A DNA stretch of 56,914 bases from Acaryochloris sp. CRU_2_0. GTDB lineage: Bacteria; Cyanobacteriota; Cyanobacteriia; Thermosynechococcales; Thermosynechococcaceae. The translations under genes and the position numbers were made by a program. Position 1 is the stretch's first letter. The number at the start of each line of letters is the position of its first letter. Shown in pieces: positions 1-9,741 of this stretch. The stretch is from NCBI GenBank assembly GCA_012034865.1, contig JAAUOM010000013.1, positions 1-56,914 of the forward strand. Direction: 5' to 3'. The notes under the pieces were generated by a model, which saw nothing but the letters and a program-made list of their open reading frames with translations, was not told the DNA's origin and did not search any database.

Positions 1-114
1 CACGCCCTGCATATCTATGGAGATATGGGTTTCAAGGCAATCAACTGCTGCAGCTAAAACACCTTCGTCGATCAGGGTCGGTGTTGTGGATAATGGGGTT
101 GGGGTAGTTGTCAT
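1..114 (-). CDS. N-terminal fragment of an unidentified protein, running off the left edge
   Basis: Reading leftward from an ATG at 112-114, an open frame of 38 codons reaches the window edge without a stop. The visible residues begin MTTTPTPLSTTPTLIDEG and continue with an Ala-rich helix-like stretch containing one Cys. I do not recognise the family, and the fragment is too short to place. The next gene on the same strand starts about 500 bases upstream, so this gene probably has its own promoter in 115-342. Confidence 0.45.
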   Translation of the reverse strand, partial: MTTTPTPLSTTPTLIDEGVLAAAVDCLETHISIDMQGV

Positions 115-342
115 GGCTGATATTTAACGCTTTTAGTCTGACACTACCCTTCTTATAGGGACAATTCTCAATCTTTTCGATCTACTGAAACTGCTTAGAC
201 TAGCAGTGCCTCGCTGTTTTCTCAATTCCCTCAATTAGACCCCCTGAAAGGTTGCCATTACGGTATACTTTCAGACCTGAAGCTCTTGCCAGTTATGAGT
301 CGATCGTACCTTCATCCGTTTAAGAATCGCTATAGTATGCTC

Positions 343-612
343 TTAGATCGCCTGAATCCATTCGTGAACTTCATAGTCCGTCCAAATTCCGTTTTGCCAG
401 TAGGGATCGGACTCCACTAAATGGCGAATGGTGGCTTTATCTTTAGCCTCGTAGATGCCAAAGACCCGCTTGAGATCTTGGGTGGGGCCAAGGGTGATGA
501 GTGTTCCGGATTCTTTTTGGCGATTTAGGCCTTCTAAATGGGCTTGGCGATAGGGGGTTCGTTTTTCTAATACCCCTTCGCAGTAACTTCCCCACATTAC
601 GTATTTTGGCAT
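343..612 (-). CDS. YciI-like (YCII domain) protein
   Basis: A small single-domain protein of about 89 residues. From its second Met it reads MPKYVMWGSYCEG, followed by an RxxHLxGL segment, then TLITLGPTQD and a C-terminal SDPYWQNGIWTDYEVHEW. The dimeric alpha-beta barrel of the YCII family typically has this layout, with a conserved His in the first third and an Asp-Pro (DPY) pair late in the chain. The exact biochemical role of most YciI proteins is unknown. An alternative start seven codons upstream (633) exists, but the Met at 612 fits the family better. It is divergent from the RNase D gene. Confidence 0.75.
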   Translation of the reverse strand: MPKYVMWGSYCEGVLEKRTPYRQAHLEGLNRQKESGTLITLGPTQDLKRVFGIYEAKDKATIRHLVESDPYWQNGIWTDYEVHEWIQAI

Positions 613-748
613 GGTTGGCAATTGTCTCGTCACTCTGTGGTGATTATAGCGGGGGATTTACCTGGATTGAGCAGCGGTTGAGTTCTAAACTCTGTTGGTG
701 AGTCCTTAATTTCTGTACAATGCCCATCAGAACCTATGGGGATGCTGT

Positions 749-1378
749 ATGGCACTGAGTGATTTTCAGATTTGCGATCGCGATTTAGAGGATGCCGTCC
801 TCCAAGACTATCTCAAAGCCGATCGCATTGCCGTGGATACAGAAACGATGGGCCTCAAACCTCACCGAGATCGCCTGTGTCTAGTGCAGCTTTGCAACCC
901 GGAAGGGCAAGTCACTGTTGTGCGGATTGTGCGCGGACAAACCACTGCCCCTAACTTGCAGCGGTTAATGGAAGACGAAAATATCTTAAAGGTGTTTCAC
1001 TTTGCCCGGTTTGATATTGGCACGCTCCTGCATCATTTGGATATTGAAACCATGCCCCTGTTTTGTACCAAAATTGCCAGTAAGCTGGTGCGCACGTATA
1101 GTCCTCGCCATGGTCTTAGAGAACTGGTGAAAGAATTAGTAGGCATTGATTTGGATAAATCTGCCCAAAGTTCGGATTGGGGGAATACCGAAAACCTCAC
1201 CGAAGAACAGCTTCAGTATGCTAGCAACGATGTCCGTTATCTGCTGCCCGCCCAAGCTACCCTCATGCAGATGTTAGAGCGAGAAGAACGCGTAGAACTT
1301 GCGATCGCCTGTTTTCAATGTCTGCCCATCTTCGTGACCCTAGACCTGATGCATTTTGACAATATCTTTGAACATTAA
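749..1378 (+). CDS. rnd: Ribonuclease D-type 3'-5' exonuclease
   Basis: This 209-residue protein is a single DEDDy exonuclease domain without the HRDC domains of E. coli RNase D, a short form common in cyanobacteria. Visible motifs are Exo I (VDTETMGL, near residue 30), Exo II (FHFARFDIGTL, near residue 92) and Exo III (YASNDVRYLLP, near residue 158), which together supply the metal-binding acidic residues and the catalytic Tyr. The family trims 3' ends of structured RNAs, including tRNA precursors. It lies nine bases upstream of recF on the same strand, so co-transcription is likely. Confidence 0.85.
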   Translation: MALSDFQICDRDLEDAVLQDYLKADRIAVDTETMGLKPHRDRLCLVQLCNPEGQVTVVRIVRGQTTAPNLQRLMEDENILKVFHFARFDIGTLLHHLDIETMPLFCTKIASKLVRTYSPRHGLRELVKELVGIDLDKSAQSSDWGNTENLTEEQLQYASNDVRYLLPAQATLMQMLEREERVELAIACFQCLPIFVTLDLMHFDNIFEH

Positions 1379-1387
1379 ACGGGCTTT

Positions 1388-2509
1388 GTGTATCTTCAGC
1401 AGCTTCACCTCTTTCACTTTCGCAATTATGGGGCGCAGCAGGTTGAGTTTTCTGCCCCCAAAACAATTCTGGTGGGAGCAAATGCCCAGGGTAAATCCAA
1501 CCTCTTAGAAGCCGTTGAACTGCTGTCAACGTTGAGGTCGCATCGAGTGAGCCGCGATCGCGACCTCGTTAAAAATGGCGAACCCCTCGCTCAAGTGACG
1601 GCCAATCTCCAGCGAGACAGCGGCCCTCTCGATTTAAGTTTGACCTTAAGAACCAACGGACGAAGGACTGTTGCCGTCAATAGCGAAACCATCCGCCGCC
1701 AGCTCGACTTTTTAGGCCACCTCAATATTGTCCAGTTTTCCAGTCTCGATCTAGACCTAGTACGAGGCGGGCCAGGAGAACGTCGCAACTGGCTCGATAC
1801 TGTCCTCATACAATTAGAACCCCTCTATGCCCATCTCCTCCAGGACTATCAACAGGTTTTGAAACAGCGCAATGCCTATCTCAAGCACCATCGAGCCGAT
1901 GAGACCCCCGTAGATCCTCAACAGCTTGTCCTCTGGAATCAGCAATTAGCGGCCAGGGGTGCACGGGTGATTCAGCGTCGCCAACGCATGTTAACCCGTT
2001 TAGTGCCCTTAGCCCGTCACTGGCACCAGACCATTAGTGGCCAACAAGAAGACCTAGAGATTCTTTATACGCCCAATATCAGCTACGATGCCCAACAGCC
2101 AGGGCAACTCTATCCCCTCTTTTTGCATCAGCTTGAAGAAAAGGCACTCCTAGAACAATTACAAGGCATCTCCCTAGTCGGTCCCCATCGGGATGAAGTC
2201 ACCTTACAGATTAATGGTACCCCAGCTCGCCAATATGGTTCCCAAGGCCAACAGCGAACCTTGGTGCTGGCTCTGAAATTGGCTGAGTTAAACCTGATTG
2301 AAGAGGTCATAGGAGAAGCTCCACTATTACTGCTAGATGATGTGTTAGCTGAGCTGGATCTCAACCGCCAAAATCAACTCTTAGACGCCATTCAAACCCG
2401 CTTTCAAACCTTAATTACCACCACTTATCTAGGGGCTTTTGATGCCAAATGGCTGGACTCGGCTCAAGTACTTTCGGTACAGGCAGGGCAGATTCAATGT
2501 CCGGCTTAA
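1388..2509 (+). CDS. recF: DNA replication and repair protein RecF
   Basis: RecF is an SMC-like ATPase that helps load RecA at single-strand gaps in damaged or stalled replication forks. The protein is 373 residues, normal for the family, and starts at GTG 1388. It opens [14 protein letters not shown]; the Walker A motif GANAQGKSN lies at residues 30-38, the ABC-type signature [14 protein letters not shown] near residue 285 and the Walker B stretch [12 protein letters not shown] near residue 313. It follows rnd with a nine-base gap. No dnaA or dnaN lies nearby. Confidence 0.95.
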   Translation: MYLQQLHLFHFRNYGAQQVEFSAPKTILVGANAQGKSNLLEAVELLSTLRSHRVSRDRDLVKNGEPLAQVTANLQRDSGPLDLSLTLRTNGRRTVAVNSETIRRQLDFLGHLNIVQFSSLDLDLVRGGPGERRNWLDTVLIQLEPLYAHLLQDYQQVLKQRNAYLKHHRADETPVDPQQLVLWNQQLAARGARVIQRRQRMLTRLVPLARHWHQTISGQQEDLEILYTPNISYDAQQPGQLYPLFLHQLEEKALLEQLQGISLVGPHRDEVTLQINGTPARQYGSQGQQRTLVLALKLAELNLIEEVIGEAPLLLLDDVLAELDLNRQNQLLDAIQTRFQTLITTTYLGAFDAKWLDSAQVLSVQAGQIQCPA

Positions 2510-2548
2510 CGTTATCCTAGAAGCAGTAACATTCCCATTCTCTCCGAT

Positions 2549-3112
2549 ATGGTTCAAGTTCCCTCTAAACCTCTCACTCTGGCAGAATTTTTGAGGCTAC
2601 CTGAGACAAAGCCTGCCAGTGAATATATTGAGGGTGAAATCATCGAAAAGCCTATGCCCCAAGGGAAACACAGCCGTATTCAGGCCGAACTGTTAGCCGC
2701 CCTTAATCAGGTTGTCAAGCCACAACAGGTAGCCTGCGCCTTTCCCGAACTGCGCTGTACCTTCGGTGGACGCTCAATCGTTCCTGATATTGCTGTATTT
2801 GTTTGGAACCGGATTCCCTGCGACGATAGGGGTGAAATTGCCAATACCTTCTCCCTCGCGCCAGATTGGACTATTGAAATTTTGTCGCCAGATCAGAGTC
2901 ACACCAAAGTGACTAAAAATATTTTGCACTGTCTCCACCATGGTGCATCTATGGGTTGGTTGGTTGACCCAGACGAAAAAACCGTGTTTGTGTACTACCC
3001 CAAACAGGAAATTGCCATCTTCGATGAACCCGATGCAGTTTTGCCATTGCCAATCTTTGCGAAGAGGCTAAAGCTGAGGGTGATGGATTTGTTTGCCTGG
3101 TTGAAGCTGTAA
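2549..3112 (+). CDS. Uma2 family (DUF820) endonuclease-like protein, copy 1
   Basis: This 187-residue protein has the Uma2/DUF820 layout: an N-terminal LTLAEFLRLPE helix, then ELRCTFGGRSIVPDIAVF with the PDxAV motif, DWTIEILSPDQS with the conserved Glu, and GWLVDPDEKTVFVY. The family adopts a restriction-endonuclease (PD-(D/E)XK) fold, is greatly expanded in cyanobacteria and is mostly uncharacterised. It stands 40 bases after recF. A diverged paralogue of the same length lies at 25593-26156. Confidence 0.85.
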   Translation: MVQVPSKPLTLAEFLRLPETKPASEYIEGEIIEKPMPQGKHSRIQAELLAALNQVVKPQQVACAFPELRCTFGGRSIVPDIAVFVWNRIPCDDRGEIANTFSLAPDWTIEILSPDQSHTKVTKNILHCLHHGASMGWLVDPDEKTVFVYYPKQEIAIFDEPDAVLPLPIFAKRLKLRVMDLFAWLKL

Positions 3113-3240
3113 TCCCTTTTCTCGATCATCAAGCTAAAGATGCGGGTAAGGAAGATGGGGAAGAAGTTCTAGCTCAATTTCGGAGAATGGGTATAACAAG
3201 CTAGGAATGGCAAAATCTTGGGATGAGCTTTTTGAGGGGT

Positions 3241-3583
3241 CTAACCGCCAACAAATTTGACGGGATAGCCCTGTTGTTGCAGATAGTCTGACAGTTTCTG
3301 GCGATGATCGCCTTGGACCTCAATTGCAGTCTCTTTAAGGGTGCCGCCTGCGCCACATTGGACTTTGAGCTGTTTGGTGAGGGTTGCCAAGGTTGCAGGT
3401 TGCGCTTGAAATCCACTGATGACCGTCACGGTTTTGCCTTTGCGGCCCTTTCGCAAGACTTGGATCTTTAAACTCTGCTGCGAGGGAGGGAGATCGAGGC
3501 GAGAGGTGGGGGTCAGGGGGAGGGGCACCGCCGAATTCACGATAGACCCGATGATCAGAAGAGGGACGCTGTTTTTTACCCAT
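3241..3583 (-). CDS. SUI1/YciH (eIF1-like) translation factor, frameshifted near its N-terminus
   Basis: The C-terminal part (about 99 residues from 3540) is a clear SUI1 domain: LKIQVLRKGRKGKTVTVISG, CGAGGTLKETAIEVQGDH and QQQGYPVKFVGG. SUI1-like proteins in bacteria resemble eukaryotic eIF1 and may affect start-site fidelity. The usual cyanobacterial N-terminus, MGKKQRPSSDHRVYREFG, is present but in another frame, starting at ATG 3583. The frames join somewhere in 3500-3540, a C-rich stretch (plus-strand G runs), and need one base removed or two added. The alternative is a short protein from GTG 3540, which has no clear ribosome-binding site. Restored length is about 113 residues. Confidence 0.75.
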
Positions 3584-3660
3584 AGAGATTGTCAGTCAAC
3601 CAGGGTAAAATCATAACCCAATCCAGAAAGCGGTATAAGTTGAGTATCGGTTGCCATTCA

Positions 3661-4374
3661 TTATTTTTGTAAGGATCCTAACCAAAATTCACTGACGATA
3701 AAGCATAAGGTGGCACTGGCAAGAGGCACGGTCAAATTATCAATTCCCCACTTGGAAAAGGCTTCTAGGCTAGAGACAAGGATAGAGATTGCGATCGCAA
3801 TCCCTGCCGTCGCCAATCCCTGGCCTTGGGTCATCGACAAAATACTATAAATGATCAAGAAGCTCACCCCTGCCATACTCAAAGACCCTTCCCAGCTTTT
3901 TTGCATTCCCCATACTTGATAGGGATGCTGACCCCAACGTTGACCAATGAGAGCCGCCAGTCCATCTCCCCAGGTCATGGTTAAAATACCGATGGCTGCA
4001 TATTGCGGTAATTTCAAAGGCCAAAACCAGGCAATTAACAGACCAATACTCAAAGCATAAAAAAAAGTCCCCCAACTCTTGCGACCCACCCCACTCACAC
4101 TCGCTAGAATCGGATAGCGATAAGACAGCAGAGTGACAACACTAAAAATGACCGAAGCCGCAATCCCCACCCAGGTGGGGATATCTAACCACCAGGCCAG
4201 CAAAATCACATTCCCTGTACCGATATGCACAACTTTGCGAGTGATCTCTGGATCGTTAGGAAAGAAGCGCTTCAGCAGTTCGGCACTGCCAATCACAATT
4301 CCTAACCAAATCCCCAGCAACCCTAATTGCAGAATTAAGGAACTTGGTGGATGGAGGGATGCCAGCACAATCAA
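3661..4374 (-). CDS. Phytol kinase / polyprenol kinase family membrane protein (VTE5-like)
   Basis: A polytopic membrane protein of 237 residues with about six or seven hydrophobic helices. It carries family hallmarks EITRKVVHIGTGN near residue 44, TMTWGDGLAALIGQRWG near residue 133 and KSWEGSLSM near residue 158. This CTP-dependent lipid kinase family includes VTE5-type phytol kinases, which phosphorylate phytol released from chlorophyll and feed tocopherol synthesis. The MPBQ methyltransferase at 38690-39676 acts later in that pathway but is not adjacent. Exact substrate (phytol, dolichol or another prenol) cannot be fixed from sequence. Confidence 0.8.
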   Translation of the reverse strand: MIVLASLHPPSSLILQLGLLGIWLGIVIGSAELLKRFFPNDPEITRKVVHIGTGNVILLAWWLDIPTWVGIAASVIFSVVTLLSYRYPILASVSGVGRKSWGTFFYALSIGLLIAWFWPLKLPQYAAIGILTMTWGDGLAALIGQRWGQHPYQVWGMQKSWEGSLSMAGVSFLIIYSILSMTQGQGLATAGIAIAISILVSSLEAFSKWGIDNLTVPLASATLCFIVSEFWLGSLQK

Positions 4375-4440
4375 AGGTTGTCTATGCCACTAAAGACCGC
4401 TGACCTTATATTGTAGCCGCATCAGCCTATCCGTTCTCTA

Positions 4441-5856
4441 TTAATCTGCCGAGGGCAATAAAGTTCGCACATCCGCAACCGTACCGTTGACAGCGGCGGC
4501 CACCACCATCGCTGGACTCATCAGCAACGTTCGCCCAGAAGCAGATCCCTGGCGTCCTTTGAAATTACGATTAGAGGAGGATGCACTCAATTGTCGCCCT
4601 TGTAATTTATCGGGATTCATCGCCAGACACATGGAACAGCCCGGTTCCCGCCATTCAAATCCGGCTTCCTGAAAGATCTCATGTAATCCTTCGGCTTCAG
4701 CTTGCTGTTTGACCTGCTCTGACCCTGGAACCACAAAGGCTTTTACCCCCGCTGCCACCTGCCGACCCTTGGCAAACTGAGCGGCCTCGCGTAAATCACT
4801 GAGACGACCATTGGTACAACTGCCAATGAAACAAACATCCACTTTGGTGCCTTGAATCGGCTGACCAGGTTGCAAATCCATATACTGATAGGCTTCTGCT
4901 GCGATCGGCTGATCCGCCGCGATGAATCGATCTAGGGTGGGAATGACCTCATCAATGCCAATGCCTTGGCCGGGGGTAATACCCCAGGTCACCGTTGGCG
5001 AAATAGTAGCAGCCTCAAAAACCACGACATCGTCATAGACTGCATCGGCCTCACTACAGAGACTCTGCCACCAACTCACAGCCTTCTCCCAATTAGCTCC
5101 CTGGGGCACACCTTCTCGATCCTGGAGGTAAGCAAAGGTAATGGCATCAGGATTGACATACCCACAGCGCGCGCCGCCTTCAATGGCCATGTTGCAAACG
5201 GTCATGCGCTCTTCCATGCTCATCTGGGTAAAGGTGGTGCCTGCAAACTCATAGGCATACCCCACGCCCCCATTGACCCCCAGGGTGCGGATAATATGCA
5301 GGATCACATCCTTGGCATAGACCCCGGGCTGTAAAGTGCCATTGACTTCGACTTTGCGGACTTTGAGTTTGGCTAAGGCCAGGGTTTGAGATGCCAGCAC
5401 ATCGCGGACTTGGCTGGTGCCAATCCCGAAGGCGATCGCACCAAAAGCCCCATGGGTAGAAGTGTGACTATCTCCACAGGCAATGGTCATTCCCGGTTGG
5501 GTTAACCCTTGTTCTGGGGCAATCACATGGACAATACCTTGTTTACCGGAACCAATCTTGTGAAAGGGAATGCCATGCTCTGTGCAGTTGTCCTCTAGCA
5601 CCTGGATCATCTCTTCGGCCAAGGGATCGGCAAAGGGACGGGCTTGGTTATCCGTGGGCACAATGTGATCCACCGTGGCTACCGTTCGTTGGGGATACAA
5701 CACCTTTAACCCCCGCTCCTTCAGCATGGCAAAGGCTTGCGGACTGGTGACTTCGTGAATCAGATGTAGCCCAATCAACAATTGGGTTTGACCCGAAGGC
5801 AGAACCCCCACGGTATGTAAATCCCAAACTTTATCAAACAGTGTGCCTTCGCTCAT
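4441..5856 (-). CDS. leuC: 3-isopropylmalate dehydratase large subunit
   Basis: LeuC isomerises 2-isopropylmalate to 3-isopropylmalate in leucine biosynthesis, together with LeuD, using a [4Fe-4S] cluster. From the ATG at 5856 the protein is 471 residues, typical for LeuC, and begins [16 protein letters not shown]. Aconitase-family motifs are visible: [19 protein letters not shown], the first cluster Cys in FIGSCTNGR, and the other two in [11 protein letters not shown], followed by [12 protein letters not shown]. An in-frame start 18 codons upstream adds a tail not seen in the family. LeuD is not in the window. Confidence 0.95.
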   Translation of the reverse strand: MSEGTLFDKVWDLHTVGVLPSGQTQLLIGLHLIHEVTSPQAFAMLKERGLKVLYPQRTVATVDHIVPTDNQARPFADPLAEEMIQVLEDNCTEHGIPFHKIGSGKQGIVHVIAPEQGLTQPGMTIACGDSHTSTHGAFGAIAFGIGTSQVRDVLASQTLALAKLKVRKVEVNGTLQPGVYAKDVILHIIRTLGVNGGVGYAYEFAGTTFTQMSMEERMTVCNMAIEGGARCGYVNPDAITFAYLQDREGVPQGANWEKAVSWWQSLCSEADAVYDDVVVFEAATISPTVTWGITPGQGIGIDEVIPTLDRFIAADQPIAAEAYQYMDLQPGQPIQGTKVDVCFIGSCTNGRLSDLREAAQFAKGRQVAAGVKAFVVPGSEQVKQQAEAEGLHEIFQEAGFEWREPGCSMCLAMNPDKLQGRQLSASSSNRNFKGRQGSASGRTLLMSPAMVVAAAVNGTVADVRTLLPSAD

Positions 5857-5959
5857 GGTGGAGAGTATCAAATGGTAGCGTTTAGACTCTAATTTTATCT
5901 CAATTCTCAAAACGGTTTAGGACAGGTGGTGGAGGTGGGTGAACCCCAAAAAGTGGTAG

Positions 5960-7239
5960 CTAATATCCTAAATTCTGCTCTAGCTCCAGAATGACCGTTT
6001 CTAAGTACCATTCTTCAGAGCGGCCAGGGTAATTGGTTTTGACTCGTCGGATCATGCCATCGGCTAGCGCTTGATTGCCTCCCACTAAGCCCAACAAACG
6101 CTGGCGCAGACGTTCACAGGTGGTTTCAGGTACAGAAGTTTGTGTGGGTTGGATGGCGTTGAGGCTGGCTAAGATTTGTTGATAGTTAAGCCAATCTTCT
6201 TGGGTGCAAAAGAGACTAATGGCGCGCTGATAATCGGAGATCGCAAGGGGATACTCCTTCGTGCCCGCATAGGTTAATCCACGCTGATAGAAGGCTTCAG
6301 CATTATTAGCATTGAGGCTGAGGGCTTCAGCATAGTCCTCAATGGCTCCTAAGTTGTGGCCAATGGCTCGATAGGCATTGCCACGGGCAACGTAAGCGTC
6401 ACTATCGGCTGGGGAGAGGGCTAAGGCTTGGTTACAGTCGGCAATGGCTCCTTGGGGATCCTTTAAGTGGAGTCGGGCTTTACTGCGGCCTCGGTAGGTA
6501 ATGGCATCGGCAAAATTGAAGTTGAGGGCTTGGTTAAAGTCGGCGATCGCCGATTGATAGTTACCCTGTTTGCAATAAACTAAGCCCCGGCAGCAGTAGG
6601 CTTTGCCATCTTTAGGATCAGCTTGCAGAACCCAGTTGATGTCGGAGAGAGCTTGGGTAAGTTGGCCTTTTTTAGCGCGATCCAAGATTTGAGTGAAGTA
6701 GTCTTTGGTGGAGATAGGAGGTGGGGGAGCGGGTGGGGATGAAGAGGATGGGGAAGGGGCGGAGTTTTTGGGTCGAATTTGTTCGATTTTGGCTAGGCAT
6801 TGGCGGGCGTTGTCACCATCTTTTTGGTCGAGATAGAGTCCGGTGGCGATTTTGAAGTCGGCGATCGCAGCTTGAATATCGCCTTGTTGCGGTGGACAAT
6901 GCCTCGTAACTTATAAGCGGCGGCATAGGTTCGTTCGCAGCGAATGGCCTCTTCGATATCGGTCAGGGTGCCAGGTAAATTTTTTAAGGCGAGGCGGGCT
7001 AAGGCTCGGCAGTAGTAGGCTTTAGCGCAGTTGGCGTCAATATCTAGGGCTTTGCCGTAGTCCTCAATGGCTGCGTACAGGTTGCCAGAATCATAGTGGG
7101 CTAGACCCCGCTGACAATAGGCTTCTAAGGCAAAGGGATCTTGGTCGATGACTTGGGTAAAGGTGGCGATCGCACCTGCATAATCAGGATTATGCAGGTG
7201 TTCTTGACCGTGTTGGAATAATGGAGTACTCATGGACAC
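5960..7239 (-). CDS. TPR repeat protein, split by a one-base frameshift near 6890
   Basis: Two adjacent reading frames form one tetratricopeptide protein. The upstream frame (to 6793) carries three TPRs and breaks after KLRGIVHR. The other frame continues as QGDIQAAIADFKIATGLYLD, a Pro/Ser-rich linker, and five or so further TPRs ending near ELEQNLGY. One extra base at about 6890 (plus strand GTTGCGG to GTTGGCGG) restores a continuous protein of about 426 residues. TPRs are protein-protein interaction scaffolds and give no specific function. It lies 103 bases upstream of leuC on the same strand. A true pseudogene is possible, but other genes here carry the same kind of lesion. Confidence 0.75.
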
Positions 7240-7343
7240 TCTGAATTAAAATGCAAACCGAATCAAACGGCAGAGGGGGCTGCGCATCAATATACCCAAC
7301 GGAACCAAATAGATAGCGATCCTTTTCAAATTCTGAATGGATG

Positions 7344-7382
7344 GCAGGGGTGAAACCCCTGCGTGGGGCAACGTCTCCACGC
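7344..7382. repeat. Two abutting hairpins in an intergenic region
   Basis: GCAGGGG (7344-7350) pairs with CCCCTGC (7356-7362), and GCGTGG (7361-7366) pairs with CCACGC (7377-7382), so the two stems share a GC dinucleotide. They lie between divergent genes and have no T-run, so they are poor terminators for either. The compact GC-rich palindromic pair resembles the small dispersed intergenic repeats of cyanobacterial genomes, but no second copy is in this window. Confidence 0.5.
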
Positions 7383-7480
7383 CCCCTTATTCATGACCTA
7401 CTTAGAATGGCTATAGCTTTAGCATAACGAGTCACTACAGCGATCTTAAATCATTTGTGAACTCACACGGGTTGACATCC

Positions 7481-8766
7481 ATGCCTAGAACTTTTTTACA
7501 TAGCCTACGGCGAATTGGGCTTTGCCTTGGCTGCACTTTGCTGATTATGTTGCTCGGTAGTCTTAACGCTGCATCAGCCTGGGCAGACCCAGTGACTTTA
7601 CGTTTTTTGGTGGCTGCTTTTGAGGTACCCGTCTGGCAGCCGCTAATCACTGAGTTTGAATCCCAGCATCCAGAGATTCACATTGAGGTCATTGAAGGCC
7701 CCAGCACCTCTAATCTTGTTGAAGATCTCTATGTATCCGCCTTTTGCTAGGGAATGCTCCCTATGATTTGGTCTATATGGATATTACCTGGGTAGCCAAA
7801 TTTGCCGCCGCTGGCTGGTTAGAGGATTTGAGTCCACGGGTCACCCCAGAACAAGCTGCACAGTTTCTTCCCGGAGCCTGGAAGGGCGGTCAATACCAGG
7901 GCAAGCTCTATCGTTTTCCAGCGGTGCGCGCAGATATCGGGGCACTGTATTATCGTCAAGATTTGTTGGAGGAGTACGGCTACTCCCCGCCGCAGACCTT
8001 TGCTGAGCTGATCCAGATTTGCCAAGTTCTGCAAGCCCAAGGAGCCGTCCCCTGGGGATTTCTCTGGCCAGGGAAGCAAACGGAGGGAACTACGGCTCTG
8101 TTTATAGAAGTGTTATCGGGGTTTGGTGGCAATTGGATTGACCCAGAGACCTTGGCCGTGGGGTTGGATGAATCAAGGGCGATCGCAGCCCTCAACTTCC
8201 TTGTCAGTACCTTGAAACAAGGCATTTCCCCTCCCGGCACCGTCACCTACCAAGAAGAAGAAACCCGCCGTCTTTTTCAAAATGGCCAAGCCGTTTTCCT
8301 GCGCAATTGGCCTTATGCTTGGCCTTTGATCAATGCCCCCACATCTCCCATCCAGGGCAAAGTGGGCATCCAAGGCATGGTGTCTCAACCGAGCTATCCA
8401 GTGCCAGCTTGTCAAGGAGGTTGGGGCTGGGGGATTGCTAAAACCAGCCGCTATCCTGAAGCAGCCTGGGAGGTCATTCAGTTTTTCTCTAGTGAGACCG
8501 CGCAACGCCAGATAGCCAACCAATATGGCTATCTGCCCACCCGCAAGTCCCTTTATACCGATCCACCGATTGTAGAGAAATATCCGCATTTCCCCACACT
8601 AGGAACTCTGCAAGACCATGCGGTGTTGCGACCCGCGATCGCTCAGTATGACCAAGCCTCTGACATTCTGCAACGCTATCTCACCGCCGCCTTCACCCAA
8701 CAGATGAGTCCCCAGGCCGCCATGACCACTGCCGCCCGCGAAACCCGCCAGTTGTTAGCAGGTTAA
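7481..8766 (+). CDS. ABC transporter family 1 solute-binding protein, split by a one-base frameshift near 7743
   Basis: A periplasmic sugar-type binding protein. It has a signal peptide (Arg-containing N-terminus, hydrophobic core, cleavage near ASAWA-DP), then VTLRFLVAAFEVPVW, FESQHPEIHIEVIEGP, and the downstream frame with YDLVYMDITWVAKFAAAGWL, GALYYRQDLLEEYGY, and WGWGIAKTSRYPEAAWEVIQFF. The upstream frame stops at 7748-7750. One extra T in the T4 run at 7742-7745 joins VSAF to LLGNAPYDL, giving about 428 residues, the usual family length. No permease or ATPase gene is adjacent, so the transporter partners are encoded elsewhere. Substrate is unknown, probably a sugar or disaccharide. Confidence 0.85.
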
Positions 8767-9060
8767 CAACCCCGGAAAATTTATCTAGACACTGGCTCTT
8801 TCGTAGTCTATGATGTTAAATCGGTGCTTATACAGGATACTGGGTTGTCCTTAAGACTACTCAAGTCCTAAAGACCCAGAAGCTTATTCATGCTTCTATT
8901 GTTTCTACAAAAGAATTTGTCCTTCGGATTGGCGTTAGCTCTCATGTCTTTCTGGCTTAGAGCCTAGTATGCCTTTCGTCTCTATGGCGATCTGGGGATC
9001 AGATTTTTTGTCCTTGATAGGGGTTTCCCTATGGTGTTTTGGTAAGGGAGTCTGCTCACT
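8767..9060 (+). other. Leader region of the ribosomal protein cluster
   Basis: This stretch of 294 bases has no gene. It must contain the promoter and a long untranslated leader for rplC, because the upstream gene ends at 8766 and belongs to a different function. The only clear structure is the terminator-like hairpin at 8990-9009. No tRNA or known riboswitch is recognisable. Confidence 0.5.
8990..9009 (+). terminator. Terminator-like hairpin in the rplC leader
   Basis: ATCTG at 8990-8994 can pair with CAGAT at 9000-9004 around a five-base loop, followed directly by a run of six T (9004-9009). It lies about 50 bases upstream of the rplC start. The stem is only five pairs, so it is weak; it could act as an attenuator in the leader or be a chance match. 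Confidence 0.35.
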
Positions 9061-9699
9061 GTGACTGTCGGTATTTTAGGAACGAAACTGGGAATGACCC
9101 AGATCTTTGATGACGTAGGTCGGGCGATTCCGGTCACGGTCATCCAGGCTGGACCCTGCCCGGTCACCCAGATTAAGACGCGGGAAACAGATGGCTATAG
9201 TGCCATCCAAGTGGGCTACGGCAGTACGACAGAAAAAGCCTTAACCCGTCCTGAATTAGGTCACCTGAAAAAATCTGACTCTGCTCCCCTGCGCCATCTG
9301 CATGAGTATCGCTTAAGAGATGTCAGCGAATTTGAGCTAGGTCAGCAGATGGCTGCGGATCAATTTGCTGTCGGTCAATTGGTGGATGTCTCGGGGGCTA
9401 CGATTGGCCGTGGCTTTGCCGGTTACCAAAAACGCCATAACTTCCGCCGTGGCCCCATGGGGCACGGTTCTAAAAATCATCGTCTTCCTGGTTCAACCGG
9501 GGCAGGAACAACGCCGGGTCGGGTCTATCCCGGCAAGCGGATGGCGGGACGTCTAGGAAATTCTCAAGTCACGATCCGCAAATTGACTGTTGTCCAGGTG
9601 GATGCAGAGCGCAACTTGCTGTTGATTAAAGGGTCTGTCCCCGGTAAGCCCGGTGCCTTGCTCAATATTCGACCCGCCACCATCGTCGGTCAGCCCTAA
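9061..9699 (+). CDS. rplC: 50S ribosomal protein L3
   Basis: First gene of the ribosomal cluster, 212 residues. It starts at GTG 9061 with [15 protein letters not shown], and carries the L3 core [18 protein letters not shown] near residue 148. L3 binds 23S rRNA early in 50S assembly and reaches the peptidyl transferase centre. rpsJ, which precedes rplC in E. coli, is absent, as is usual in cyanobacteria where it sits near tuf. Confidence 0.97.
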   Translation: MTVGILGTKLGMTQIFDDVGRAIPVTVIQAGPCPVTQIKTRETDGYSAIQVGYGSTTEKALTRPELGHLKKSDSAPLRHLHEYRLRDVSEFELGQQMAADQFAVGQLVDVSGATIGRGFAGYQKRHNFRRGPMGHGSKNHRLPGSTGAGTTPGRVYPGKRMAGRLGNSQVTIRKLTVVQVDAERNLLLIKGSVPGKPGALLNIRPATIVGQP

Positions 9700-9741
9700 G
9701 CTTTGCCCCAACACCTATAAGGAAGCCCCAAAAGGAAGATC

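Noticed and set aside
8173-8589. A 138-codon minus-strand open frame inside the solute-binding protein
   Set aside because: The plus-strand reading has signal peptide and family motifs; this one does not.
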